Of a stretch of 9,656 nt of DNA, positions 1-6,780 are shown piece after piece (the first letter of the stretch is position 1; the number at the start of each line of letters is the position of its first letter). Both the position numbers and the translations under genes were made by a program. The DNA lies in NCBI GenBank assembly GCA_005884715.1, contig VAZZ01000318.1:5481-15136 (forward strand). The letters are read 5' to 3'. This DNA is from Alphaproteobacteria bacterium. GTDB lineage: Bacteria; Pseudomonadota; Alphaproteobacteria; Rhizobiales; Aestuariivirgaceae. Under the pieces are notes generated by a model. It searched no databases. It was given only the letters and a program-made list of their open reading frames with translations, and was not told the origin of the DNA.

Positions 1-315
1 GAATCCATAGAGAATGAAAGTCCGCCAGTTAGTACCTGTGGCGATGTGCTTCTGGTCGCGCGACACGTCCTGGAACAGGGGCACGGCTTCGCGATGCTTC
101 AGGATTTCGCCGACTTCGGAGCGAATGCTTTCCCAGTTTTCAACAAACGGCTTGAGGAAGCGAAAATCCCTGTCGTCATGGATCGGCATGTCGCCCACCA
201 GCGACTGGCGGCCAAAGAAATTGGCCAATCCGCGTATGACGATCTTGCCGAATTTCTTTATTTTCTGACGTCGTTTTTTCTTGAGCCTTTGGCCCAACGA
301 CATTGTATCGGCCAT
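1..315 (-). CDS. Aspartyl/asparaginyl beta-hydroxylase family protein, 5' part only
   Basis: This is the first 105 codons of a minus-strand gene whose 3' end lies left of the window. After a strongly basic N-terminus (residues 11-28, rich in Lys/Arg) comes FFGRQSLVGDMP (33-44). It is followed by a segment typical of the family's start: W61-E-S-I-R, then VPLFQDVSRDQ (78-88) and NWRTFILYGF (96-105). These match my memory of the Fe(II)/2-oxoglutarate hydroxylase family that includes LpxO, which hydroxylates lipid A acyl chains. The iron-binding His-x-Asp...His residues would lie beyond the window edge, so catalytic competence cannot be judged. The chosen ATG (315-313) has an AGGG six bases upstream with respect to spacing. 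A second in-frame ATG four codons on is possible. The substrate is unknown: a lipid or a protein are both possible. The family call is fairly sure; a specific LpxO function is inference. Confidence 0.75.
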   Translation of the reverse strand, partial: MADTMSLGQRLKKKRRQKIKKFGKIVIRGLANFFGRQSLVGDMPIHDDRDFRFLKPFVENWESIRSEVGEILKHREAVPLFQDVSRDQKHIATGTNWRTFILYGF

Positions 316-340
316 CTCCGTCCCTTTGAACTAATGGAAT

Positions 341-356
341 GCATCCTCATGGATGC
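341..356. repeat. Small perfect hairpin upstream of the hydroxylase gene
   Basis: GCATCC and GGATGC form a perfect 6-bp stem around a four-base loop (TCAT). It lies 25-40 bp upstream of the hydroxylase start and would fall in that gene's 5' leader. No T-tract follows on either strand, so it is not a standard terminator. It could be a leader structure or an operator. Confidence 0.3.
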
Positions 357-537
357 CCCGCCTATAGCATTTCTACCCGGAATATCTCCTAGGACGGAGC
401 GCTCATATTTTACAAAAATGTATACTGCTGGCCTCGATTTTGGGCGACTTACCTGATCCAACTCCATCCGAAGACAATATGCGATTGGCCAAAGCTCCAG
501 ACGATCAGCCCATCTCACCCAGCTGCCATTCATTCAC

Positions 538-593
538 GAGACATCTGCAAGACTTCCTGGGCGGGCACCAAAATCGCCCGCAATATCCCTGAT
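538..593 (+). repeat. Direct repeat, copy 1 (about 56 bp), upstream of the acyltransferase
   Basis: This stretch aligns with 3034-3090 over about 57 positions, roughly 50 of them identical: five transitions, one transversion and a one-base indel. The core GGGCACCAAAATCGCCC is identical in both copies and contains a short GGGC/GCCC pairing. I do not recognise the repeat. It lies 57 bp upstream of the acyltransferase GTG, in the same orientation as the other copy. The surrounding 316-649 gap holds only this repeat, the 341-356 hairpin and no convincing gene. Confidence 0.8.
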
Positions 594-635
594 CACACTG
601 CTTGCCGCATAGACGAAGCAATACCTCAACGAACC

Positions 636-640
636 AGGAG
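636..640 (+). promoter_or_regulatory. Ribosome binding site that sets the acyltransferase start
   Basis: AGGAG ends nine bases before the GTG at 650. The longer alternative TTG start at 602 has no comparable site, and its first 16 residues are not family-like. The GTG is therefore preferred. Confidence 0.6.
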
Positions 641-649
641 TGCTCTGCC

Positions 650-2689
650 GTGACCGCGTCTGACCTGTCTTCACCGGAGGGGTCTGCGAGTCATCCCCGC
701 TATCAACCGTATGTCGACGGGCTTAGAGCCGTCGCGGTGGTTCCCGTCATACTATATCACGCGGGCTTCACGACATTCAGCGGTGGATTTATCGGCGTCG
801 ACGTCTTCTTCGTGATTTCAGGCTATCTGATCACAACGCTCATTATGAACGCTCTCGATGCGGGTGCGTTTAGCCTTCTCAATTTTTACGAACGCCGTAT
901 TCGTCGCATATTCCCTGCGCTGCTTGCCGTCGTTTGCGCCTGCGCGATCGCGGCATGGTTCCTGTTTATGCCGGTAGAGTTTGCCTATTTCGGCCGCAGC
1001 ATGATTGCCGCCGGCTTGTTTGCATCAAACATCCTGTTCTGGAATGAAAGTGGCTACTTTGATACGATCGCCCAGCTGAAGCCACTGTTGCATACATGGT
1101 CACTCGCCGTCGAGGAACAGTTCTATATTTTCTTTCCTTTGCTCTTGATGCTGCTTCATAAGATTGGACGCTTCCGGCTCGCGATCGCGCTTGCAGTTCT
1201 CTCGCTCCTGTCCTTTGGGCTCAATGTGTGGGCCTCGGAGCACAAACCAGAATTTGCTTTTTATCTATCCCCACCACGCTTCTGGGAACTGTTCTTGGGT
1301 GCTCTGCTCGCGCTTGGCATGGTGCCAAAACTGGAATCCAGTATCGCTAACCAAATTCTGGCATTTATCGGTCTCGGACTAATCATCTTCGCCGTATTCG
1401 CTTTTTCCGATGCAACGACATTTCCCGGCATAGCAGCATTGGCGCCATGTTTGGGCGCCGCATTGATAATTTACAGTGGTTCTCAGAATGGCATGGTCGT
1501 AAGCGCCTTGAGCGCACGGCCTGTCGTCTTCCTGGGGCTTATCTCTTATTCACTTTATCTTTGGCACTGGCCAATTATTGTCTTTATCCGCTATTTTGTC
1601 GGCGGAAACCTCTCTGCAGCACAGGTCTGTCTTATCCTGTCGCTTTCCCTGGTGATTTCAATCCTTTCATGGCGGTGGATCGAGCAGCCATTCAGGCGCA
1701 AAGAATATCCAATTTCTCGGACGATTCTGATGAAGTCTGCTGCGGCGGCCATCGCGGCTGCAGTTATATTTGGGTTCTTTGTAAATGTTAATGATGGCCT
1801 GGCAAGCCGTCTTCCCGCCAAGGCGGCGGAAATTTATTCGACAAAGACTCCTCCGATCCCTGACTACGAGGGACATTGCTTCGTCTATGAAGCAAAGAAC
1901 ATGTCCACAGGCGATAGTGGGCGGGTCGATCTCTGTCCTTTGCCCTTAGGCGCTCACGGAGATCAGCCGGCGCAGTTTATCGTCTGGGGCGATTCCCACG
2001 CAGGTGCCATGGCTCCCGCGATAGGCAAGGCGGCACTCGCGGCAGGACAGTTTGGGTTCCTCAAGAGCGAAGGCACCTGCCCGCCATTGCTCGATTTCGA
2101 CTCGGGCGTGACAAAACGCGAAAAAGTGGCGCGCTGCAAGCTCACGAACCAAGCCACAATGGATTTCATTCTCACCCGCCGCATTCCTCTGGTGTTCATG
2201 GTGGCGCGCTGGCCAAGATATGTTCACAGGGCAGAATATGGCAACGAAGGGGTGTTCTTCGATCCTTCCAAGCCCATTCCGCTCGATGATTATTCTGTCG
2301 AGTTGAGTACGGCCTTGAACGCTACTCTTGCCACATTGACACGCAATGGAATCAAGACCGTCCTAGTCATGGATGTGCCGGAAATTGGCTATGATGTTCC
2401 ACAGGCGCTCGCGAAAGCAGTTTTGACGCATTCCAGCATTGACATAGCTCCCTCCCCTGAAGCGGTACGCCGGCGTCAAGCTCTGGCAATGAAAGTCCTC
2501 GCGGCTTCAGCGTCCAAATATCAGGCGACAATAGTCGACCCCACGCCGGAATTTTGCGATGAAAAGCGTTGTGTCGTAGAGAAGAACGGAATCATTCTCT
2601 ATAGCGACGCGGATCATCTCTCGCAAAGCGGAGCGAAAAGTATCAGCCATATCTTTGATGCTGTCTTCGCTAACAACATTCCAGGCTAG
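650..2689 (+). CDS. Membrane acyltransferase with SGNH domain (OafA/OatA type)
   Basis: This 679-residue protein is predicted to transfer acyl (often acetyl) groups across the inner membrane onto a surface glycan such as O-antigen or exopolysaccharide. The N-terminal acyltransferase-3 domain (about 18-350) shows Y-x-x-Y-V-D-G-L-R-A (18-27), H37 in ILYHAGF, the GFIGVDVFFVISGYLIT stretch (46-62), FYERRIRRIFPAL (79-91) and HTWSLAVEEQFY (148-159). Many hydrophobic helices follow, and one more lies at about 364-378. The C-terminal part (about 390-679) is a periplasmic SGNH hydrolase-like domain, with GDSH at 447-450 and the catalytic D653-x-x-H656 near the end. Its cysteines at 410, 429, 477, 496, 636 and 641 suit disulfides. 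Length and architecture match complete OafA/YrhL-like proteins. The gene stands alone, bracketed by two copies of a direct repeat, and is lower in G+C than genes further right. The target glycan cannot be told from sequence. An alternative TTG start at 602 is less likely. Confidence 0.9.
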   Translation: MTASDLSSPEGSASHPRYQPYVDGLRAVAVVPVILYHAGFTTFSGGFIGVDVFFVISGYLITTLIMNALDAGAFSLLNFYERRIRRIFPALLAVVCACAIAAWFLFMPVEFAYFGRSMIAAGLFASNILFWNESGYFDTIAQLKPLLHTWSLAVEEQFYIFFPLLLMLLHKIGRFRLAIALAVLSLLSFGLNVWASEHKPEFAFYLSPPRFWELFLGALLALGMVPKLESSIANQILAFIGLGLIIFAVFAFSDATTFPGIAALAPCLGAALIIYSGSQNGMVVSALSARPVVFLGLISYSLYLWHWPIIVFIRYFVGGNLSAAQVCLILSLSLVISILSWRWIEQPFRRKEYPISRTILMKSAAAAIAAAVIFGFFVNVNDGLASRLPAKAAEIYSTKTPPIPDYEGHCFVYEAKNMSTGDSGRVDLCPLPLGAHGDQPAQFIVWGDSHAGAMAPAIGKAALAAGQFGFLKSEGTCPPLLDFDSGVTKREKVARCKLTNQATMDFILTRRIPLVFMVARWPRYVHRAEYGNEGVFFDPSKPIPLDDYSVELSTALNATLATLTRNGIKTVLVMDVPEIGYDVPQALAKAVLTHSSIDIAPSPEAVRRRQALAMKVLAASASKYQATIVDPTPEFCDEKRCVVEKNGIILYSDADHLSQSGAKSISHIFDAVFANNIPG

Positions 2690-3033
2690 ATAATCTCAGG
2701 CCAGACAGGGGTAAGCATTGCGTCTCCAGTAGGCCGCTCTTGTGAGAGTATTTCAGTACATCTAGCGAGGCTAGCTCGAAACTGCGTTCGCAATCTTACA
2801 AAATCGTAAGGCGATGGACGCACCGTCAGCCAGAACGAAAACTGCGTGTCATCGCTGGCTAGGTGCGTTAGCAGGCGGCTTTGATGCGATGCCCATAGTA
2901 GTCCGTTTGCAGATGGCAGCCAATAATGAGCTGAAACGCACTAAAGAAATAGACTGGATATTGGACCAGTTGGACGAGGCCAGAAAGCCACACCAAAAGA
3001 AGAAACCCTCCCGGCGAAGCGCGCGGCGGGGGC

Positions 3034-3090
3034 GGGATATCTGTAAGACTTCCTGGAAGGGCACCAAAATCGCCCTGCAATATCCCTAAT
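3034..3090 (+). repeat. Direct repeat, copy 2 (57 bp), downstream of the acyltransferase
   Basis: This is the second copy of the element at 538-593, in the same orientation and about 2.5 kb away. It carries one extra T after the GCCC of the core. Flanking sequence on both sides is unlike copy 1, apart from an octamer GTGTGATC (3091-3098). That octamer is the reverse complement of GATCACAC directly after copy 1 (591-598). The arrangement brackets the acyltransferase and about 340 bp of non-coding DNA. Confidence 0.8.
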
Positions 3091-3159
3091 GTGTGATCCC
3101 ATAGAAAATATCGAATGTGACAATTCTCTCATCAATCAGATCACGCACCGCGCTTGCAA

Positions 3160-3177
3160 TCACGGGCCAAGCCGTGA
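3160..3177. repeat. Inverted repeat TCACGG/CCGTGA
   Basis: Perfect 6-bp arms flank the loop GCCAAG, about 250 bp upstream of the methyltransferase gene. No T-tract follows. It may be an operator half-site pair or chance. Confidence 0.3.
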
Positions 3178-3425
3178 GATATGGAAAATATCAGCATGGG
3201 AAGTTGCGTCTCCCAGCTGCGATAGCGCAAGCGGCGGGCCGGCAGGGCGAATTTCTCGGTTCTAAAATATAACCTACTGATATTGCTTAAGACTTCTGCT
3301 GTTGATTAGGGAACTTGCATTTTGAAAGCATTTGGAGAGCTTGACGGTGTCATGATCGTTTCGCAGTCATCATCGCGCTGGTCGCTCCCTACAAGTCCAA
3401 ACAGCACGACTTTGAGCAAGCCCGC

Positions 3426-4877
3426 ATGAATGCACACTTCCTCGCAAGACGAATAACGTATGAATGGATCAGCACTGCTATCGGGGTTCAGGCGATCCTG
3501 CTCTTCATTGCCTTTGCCGGACCACCTTATTTCACGGCCATAGGCGGCAACCAGTCTTCAGTGGCACTCTATGGTCTCCTCAACCTCGCGCTGGTCATCG
3601 GCCTTTCTTTTGCGGCATTCCTGAGCCCCCATTTCCGCTTGCCCGTGCGCTGGGCACTGGTGGTCGCCGCGATTGGATTCAGTCTCCTGTTCCTCAATGA
3701 ATTGAGCGCAGAATCCTCAGCTGAGGACTGGCGGGCATTTTGCTACTGGATTGTTTCAGGTGTTGCCCTTGCGGTCATGCTGTGGCGCCAGCCTCTTCCC
3801 TCCTCGGTGAAAGCCGCACTCATCGTCGCAATCTTCTGCCAAGGTATGGCAGTGTTGGCCGACCTTCTGGACGATGGCAAGCTCAGCCAGGACGTGACCG
3901 GTCGCATGATGTGGCTCAGCTTGGTAAGCCTCCCTATCTCGATGTTTGCATATCAGGTGAGCTTTCAATATCTCGTTCAGGCAACGATGCTTTCAGCTCT
4001 GGCCGTAGGTCGCGCAGATAGCCTTGACATGACACCAAAATCACGCCGCAAGAAATTCGGGGACGCCTTTTCAGTCTGGAAAACCGTTCTGCCGAACCCC
4101 GTCAAATTCCGGTCGATGGTTGCATGGTACAATCTGCTCGCCCGGATCGACACGAAAAGCGAACTCCTATTCTTAAATCACGGATACGACCCGCCACTCG
4201 GCACTGAGAGGTTGTCTATACCCACCGACCTTGAGCGGTTCAGGTATCCAATTCAACTCTATGACTTGCTTGCGCGTCGGCTAGATTGGCGCGGCAAAGA
4301 TGCTCTAGAAGTAAGTTCCGGCCTCGGCGGCGGCACGTTGTGGATTTCTCGAACCTATTCGCCGCGATCACTGACTGGTCTCGACATCGCAGCGCACGCG
4401 GTCAGGACCTGCAGGAACCGCTATGGTCATTTGGGCATAGCTTTCGAAGCCGGCGACGCGCAAGCGATGCCATTTGCCGATGCGTCTTTCGACATCATCA
4501 TCAATGTTGAATCATCGCTGAATTATCCGGACATGGCAGCATTTCTGCATGAAGTGCAACGGGTGTTGAGGCCGGGCGGATACTTTCTTTTTGCCGATTA
4601 CCGCAGCAGATCGAAGATCAAGCAGCTTCGAGCAATGCTAACCTCAATACCGTTCGAAATGCATATGCTGGAGGACATTACTCCGGGAATTCTGCTCGGA
4701 CTTGAGCGGGAAGAAAGGCGCAAAAAGGAACTGATCGATCGCAAGGTACCGAACTTCCTCAAGAAGTCCGTCTCGCGGTTTGCTGGCCTCGGCATGGAAG
4801 AATCCGGCGAATACCATAAGTTCGCGTCACGAAAAAAGGAATATATCGCGGCTGTTCTTCACAAGAGGCCGGTATAG
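3426..4877 (+). CDS. Six-helix membrane protein fused to a SAM-dependent methyltransferase
   Basis: This 483-residue protein has two parts. Residues 1-190 hold about six hydrophobic segments (roughly 17-37, 47-66, 75-91, 105-120, 128-147, 160-186). Charge follows the positive-inside rule: basic loops at 67-76, 121-129 and 196-210, acidic loops at 91-104 and 146-158. N-terminus and methyltransferase should therefore both be cytoplasmic. Residues about 230-480 form a class I methyltransferase: SAM loop EVSSGLGGGT (295-304), LTGLDIA (316-322), acidic GDAQAMPF (343-350), SFDIIINVESS (354-364) and VLRPGGYFLFADY (380-392). Spacing and wording resemble mycobacterial phthiotriol/phenolphthiotriol dimycocerosate methyltransferases (Rv2952), including the upstream F-L-N-H-G-Y-D (249-255). 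This suggests O-methylation of a membrane lipid or lipid-linked substrate, which is inference. The ATG lacks a strong ribosome site. The gene is followed by a convergent terminator and has no operon partner. Confidence 0.82.
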   Translation: MNAHFLARRITYEWISTAIGVQAILLFIAFAGPPYFTAIGGNQSSVALYGLLNLALVIGLSFAAFLSPHFRLPVRWALVVAAIGFSLLFLNELSAESSAEDWRAFCYWIVSGVALAVMLWRQPLPSSVKAALIVAIFCQGMAVLADLLDDGKLSQDVTGRMMWLSLVSLPISMFAYQVSFQYLVQATMLSALAVGRADSLDMTPKSRRKKFGDAFSVWKTVLPNPVKFRSMVAWYNLLARIDTKSELLFLNHGYDPPLGTERLSIPTDLERFRYPIQLYDLLARRLDWRGKDALEVSSGLGGGTLWISRTYSPRSLTGLDIAAHAVRTCRNRYGHLGIAFEAGDAQAMPFADASFDIIINVESSLNYPDMAAFLHEVQRVLRPGGYFLFADYRSRSKIKQLRAMLTSIPFEMHMLEDITPGILLGLEREERRKKELIDRKVPNFLKKSVSRFAGLGMEESGEYHKFASRKKEYIAAVLHKRPV

Positions 4878-4942
4878 CCCGCAATATCTCATTTATGGAT
4901 ATACGGCTGGTCATTCTGCGGACGGGGAGAGATCACAAACGG

Positions 4943-4972
4943 AAAAAGCCCGAGCGATGACCCGGGCCTTTT
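4943..4972. terminator. Bidirectional rho-independent terminator
   Basis: A GCCCG (4948-4952)/CGGGC (4963-4967) stem with a ten-base loop is flanked by A5 on the left and CTTTT on the right. It ends transcription from both the methyltransferase gene (plus) and the DUF2852 gene (minus), which converge here. It is perfect in the minus direction, where TTTTT follows the stem directly. Confidence 0.75.
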
Positions 4973-4992
4973 CATTTCTGGATCGGCCTTTG

Positions 4993-5460
4993 TTATTTGC
5001 TTGCCGGAGGTTGCCGCCTTTCACTCATGAAGCGGTCGAACTCCTCCTGGTCCTTCGCCTTTTTCAGGCGATCGAGGAATTCACCAAAGGCGCGCTGCTC
5101 TTCGGCAAGCTTGCGGCGCTCTGCCTCGAGCCGCTCGACTTCGCGGGCTTTGTAGGCGTCGAAGGCACTGTTGCCGCTGTTGCGGGCGAAGTCATCGCAG
5201 AAAGTCCAGCGCTTCAGATCCCGGCCTTTGAAGCGGCTCCACGGAGCGGGGCTCTCGGCCGATCCCCGCCACAACTCGCCCTTCTTCAGCTTGAGAAATA
5301 GTGCAATGAGGCCCAGCGGCCAGAAGATGGCAAAGGCGGCGACGATCAGTGCGATTTCCCAGAACGACCATGATACCCTGCCCCAGTTGCAGCCGCGCCT
5401 GTGGCTGTGATCACGGTTTTCGTAACCAGGTTCGAACGTGCCCGATGTTGATTGCGACAT
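4993..5460 (-). CDS. DUF2852 family membrane protein
   Basis: This 155-residue protein has one clear membrane segment (about 34-57, FWEIALIVAAFAIFWPLGLI and on). The conserved SGNSAFDAYK (95-104) follows, then a charged coiled-coil-like C-terminus (about 102-150) with FGEFLDRLKKAKDQEEFDRF (125-144). This layout is the alphaproteobacterial DUF2852 family; its function is not established. I start it at the ATG at 5460, which has AGGAGGT just upstream (5470-5464). A longer GTG start at 5493 would place the initiation codon inside a likely -10 box. It is the last of three minus-strand genes after dksA and the TetR gene. A 75-bp gap and a possible own promoter suggest partly separate transcription. 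Confidence 0.85.
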   Translation of the reverse strand: MSQSTSGTFEPGYENRDHSHRRGCNWGRVSWSFWEIALIVAAFAIFWPLGLIALFLKLKKGELWRGSAESPAPWSRFKGRDLKRWTFCDDFARNSGNSAFDAYKAREVERLEAERRKLAEEQRAFGEFLDRLKKAKDQEEFDRFMSERRQPPASK

Positions 5461-5463
5461 GAG

Positions 5464-5470
5464 ACCTCCT
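5464..5470 (-). promoter_or_regulatory. Strong ribosome binding site deciding the DUF2852 start
   Basis: Read on the minus strand this is AGGAGGT, ending three bases before ATG at 5460. Spacing is short but the match to the anti-Shine-Dalgarno sequence is complete, which favours this ATG over the upstream GTG. Confidence 0.6.
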
Positions 5471-5490
5471 CGCATGATGTTAAGAACATT

Positions 5491-5518
5491 CACATAAGGT
5501 GGCCTGGCGCCTTTACAA
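5491..5518 (-). promoter_or_regulatory. Possible sigma70-like promoter for the DUF2852 gene
   Basis: Read on the minus strand, TTGTAA (5518-5513) is followed after 16 bases by TATGTG (5496-5491). Transcription would begin near 5484, giving a leader of about 24 bases. The match is modest and transcripts from the upstream TetR gene may also run through. Confidence 0.35.
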
Positions 5519-5535
5519 GGGCGGAGATTGTGAAA

Positions 5536-6159
5536 TTATATTTCCGCTTTGGCGGGAACGGCAATGCCGCTGTCCCGTAGCATCGCATCGACGGCATCGC
5601 CCGCAAGCCGCCCTGCCTCCAGGGGTGACACCGAGCCTGAGGCGATGAGCCCGGTCATGCCATGGGTGAAAGCCCAGATCTTGATGGCAAGCGCGCGCAC
5701 CTGGTGTTCTTGCGCCCCCAGGGCCCTGACCGCGCGCTCGAGCACCGCGAAGGCACGGTCACCGGCTTCGGTAACCGGCGCTCCGACCGCCGGAAGGCCG
5801 GATGAGAACATCGCCTGGTAGAAGCCCGGTTCATCGAGCGCGAAGGCATAATAGGCGGCACCCATGCGGTGCAGCGCCTCATAGGGTGAAGTCGTTCCCT
5901 CGGTGCTGGCAAGGAGCCGGTCGCGGAACAGGTTGAACCCTTCCTCGGCGGTCGCTTCGATCAGGGCATTGCGGTCACGGAAATGGCGATAGGGCGCGCT
6001 GGGGCTGACGCCCGCGGTGCGCGAGGCTTCATTGAGCGTGAAGCCCTGCGGCCCATGCTCGGCGATGAGTTTGCGCGCCGCTGCAATCAGCGCCTCTTTG
6101 AGGTTTCCGTGATGATAGCCGTGTCGGGCAAATTGGGCGTGCGGCGGCCTACAGCGCAT
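5536..6159 (-). CDS. TetR/AcrR family transcriptional regulator (WHG-type C-terminus)
   Basis: This 207-residue repressor-type protein starts its DNA-binding part at RHGYHHGNLKEALIAAARKL (12-31). The recognition helix-turn-helix lies about residues 41-60 (TLNEASRTAGVSPSAPYRHF). The C-terminal ligand and dimer domain has W162, H166 and G167 in IWAFTHGMTGL, the signature of the WHG (TetR_C_33) group. Length is normal. ATG 6159 is the only standard start before the conserved part; its ribosome site is poor. The gene begins 31 bp after the dksA stop, so it is probably co-transcribed with dksA. The regulated genes and ligand are unknown. No autoregulatory palindrome is evident directly upstream because the upstream region is dksA coding sequence. 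Confidence 0.88.
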   Translation of the reverse strand: MRCRPPHAQFARHGYHHGNLKEALIAAARKLIAEHGPQGFTLNEASRTAGVSPSAPYRHFRDRNALIEATAEEGFNLFRDRLLASTEGTTSPYEALHRMGAAYYAFALDEPGFYQAMFSSGLPAVGAPVTEAGDRAFAVLERAVRALGAQEHQVRALAIKIWAFTHGMTGLIASGSVSPLEAGRLAGDAVDAMLRDSGIAVPAKAEI

Positions 6160-6190
6160 AAACGCAGGCTACGCGCAACGCCGGCGGCGA

Positions 6191-6607
6191 TCAATCGTCA
6201 CGATAGACCCGCTCGCGCCGCTCATGCCGCTCTTGCGCCTCGATGGACAAAGTGGCGATCGGCCGGGCGTCGAGCCGGCGCAGGCTGATCGGTTCCCCGG
6301 TCTCCTCGCAATAGCCGTAAGTGCCGTCATCGATGCGTTTGAGTGCCGCGTCGATTTTGGAGATGAGCTTGCGCTGGCGGTCACGGGTGCGAAGTTCCAG
6401 CGAGCGATCGGTTTCCGTCGAGGCACGATCGGCGAGGTCGGGCAGGATATTGTTGTCGTCCTGCAGATGAGCCAGCGTCTCGCGGCTTTCCTTCAGTATA
6501 TCATCTTTCCAGTTCAGGAGCTTGATCCGGAAATAGTCACGCTGCCGTTCATTCATGAACGGTTCGTCTTCTCTTGGTCTGTAGTCTTCTTCTACTTCCA
6601 CCGTCAT
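6191..6607 (-). CDS. dksA: DksA family RNA polymerase-binding transcription factor
   Basis: This 138-residue protein binds the RNA polymerase secondary channel and, with ppGpp, tunes transcription of rRNA and biosynthetic genes. The coiled-coil tip keeps the acidic D57-L-A-D60-R-A62 pattern needed for activity in E. coli DksA. The C-terminal finger region YGYCEETGEPISLRRLDARP (97-116) keeps only one of the four zinc cysteines (C100); the others are T103, S121 and A124. From memory this form is normal in alphaproteobacterial DksA and is presumed to be zinc-independent. The start ATG 6607 has GAGG seven bases upstream, and a good promoter lies at 6647-6675. It heads a minus-strand series with the TetR and DUF2852 genes and is divergent from the moxR remnant. 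Confidence 0.92.
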   Translation of the reverse strand: MTVEVEEDYRPREDEPFMNERQRDYFRIKLLNWKDDILKESRETLAHLQDDNNILPDLADRASTETDRSLELRTRDRQRKLISKIDAALKRIDDGTYGYCEETGEPISLRRLDARPIATLSIEAQERHERRERVYRDD

Positions 6608-6646
6608 ATACCGACCTCACAAGAACACGACCTTCGGTGCGGCGGG

Positions 6647-6675
6647 CTTATAGCGATCTGCACCTGCTTCGACAA
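6647..6675 (-). promoter_or_regulatory. Sigma70-like promoter for dksA
   Basis: Read on the minus strand, TTGTCG (6675-6670) is followed after exactly 17 bases by TATAAG (6652-6647). Transcription would begin near 6640, giving a leader of about 33 bases. Both boxes are close to the alphaproteobacterial housekeeping consensus. Confidence 0.55.
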
Positions 6676-6682
6676 TAGCCAA

Positions 6683-6712
6683 TGAGCACGCGCTCACGGA
6701 CAGGTTCCTGTC
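6683..6712. repeat. Two adjacent small palindromes in the dksA/moxR gap
   Basis: TGAGC/GCTCA around ACGC (6683-6696) is followed at once by GACAGG/CCTGTC around TT (6699-6712). They sit just upstream of the dksA -35 box and could be operator sites. Chance is not excluded. Confidence 0.3.
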
Positions 6713-6747
6713 TGGCCATCATCCTGATTTGGAACGACTTTTCTCGT

Positions 6748-6766
6748 TTCGGGCCATTTGCCCGAA
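6748..6766. repeat. Perfect hairpin TTCGGGC/GCCCGAA
   Basis: Seven-base arms flank the loop CATTT in the middle of the divergent dksA/moxR gap. No T-tract follows on either side, so it is not a clear terminator. A regulatory site or insulating hairpin is possible. Confidence 0.4.
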
Positions 6767-6780
6767 CACTGTGACAATGG

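Larger units (their letters stand above)
2690..3425. other. 736-bp gap without a convincing gene
   Basis: This low-G+C stretch lies between the acyltransferase and the methyltransferase. It contains the second copy of the direct repeat (3034-3090) and several small inverted repeats: CTTAC/GTAAG at 2795-2810, TCACGG/CCGTGA at 3160-3177 and GATAT/ATATC at 3178-3192. A 9-base word GAAAATATC occurs twice (near 3104 and 3184). An open frame at 2814-3089 would encode 91 residues with a Lys/Arg-rich C-terminus. It lacks a usable ribosome site and runs into the repeat, so it may be a decayed fragment. No clear promoter for the downstream gene was identified. Confidence 0.5.

Noticed and set aside
421..426. 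TATACT as a -10 box of a plus-strand promoter
   Set aside because: No -35-like hexamer at proper spacing; the nearest TTTACA is only six bases away.
258..533. Minus-strand open frame upstream of the hydroxylase
   Set aside because: It overlaps the hydroxylase start in another frame, and has neither a ribosome site nor recognisable protein features.
2814..3089. Open frame of 91 codons after the acyltransferase
   Set aside because: No usable ribosome site (AAGG only two bases from the ATG), no recognisable domain, and its end lies within the direct repeat. Kept only as part of the gap description.
4868..4907. Imperfect GCC-GTATA/TATACGGC inverted repeat after the methyltransferase stop
   Set aside because: Arms are imperfect with a loop of over 20 bases and no T-tract; the terminator at 4943-4972 explains the ending better.
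4780..5301. Plus-strand open frame overlapping the methyltransferase end and the DUF2852 gene
   Set aside because: It is antisense to a well-supported DUF2852 gene, crosses the terminator, and its protein has no family features.
5983..6685. Plus-strand open frames over the tetR and dksA genes
   Set aside because: They are antisense to genes with clear motifs and good start signals and show no domains of their own.
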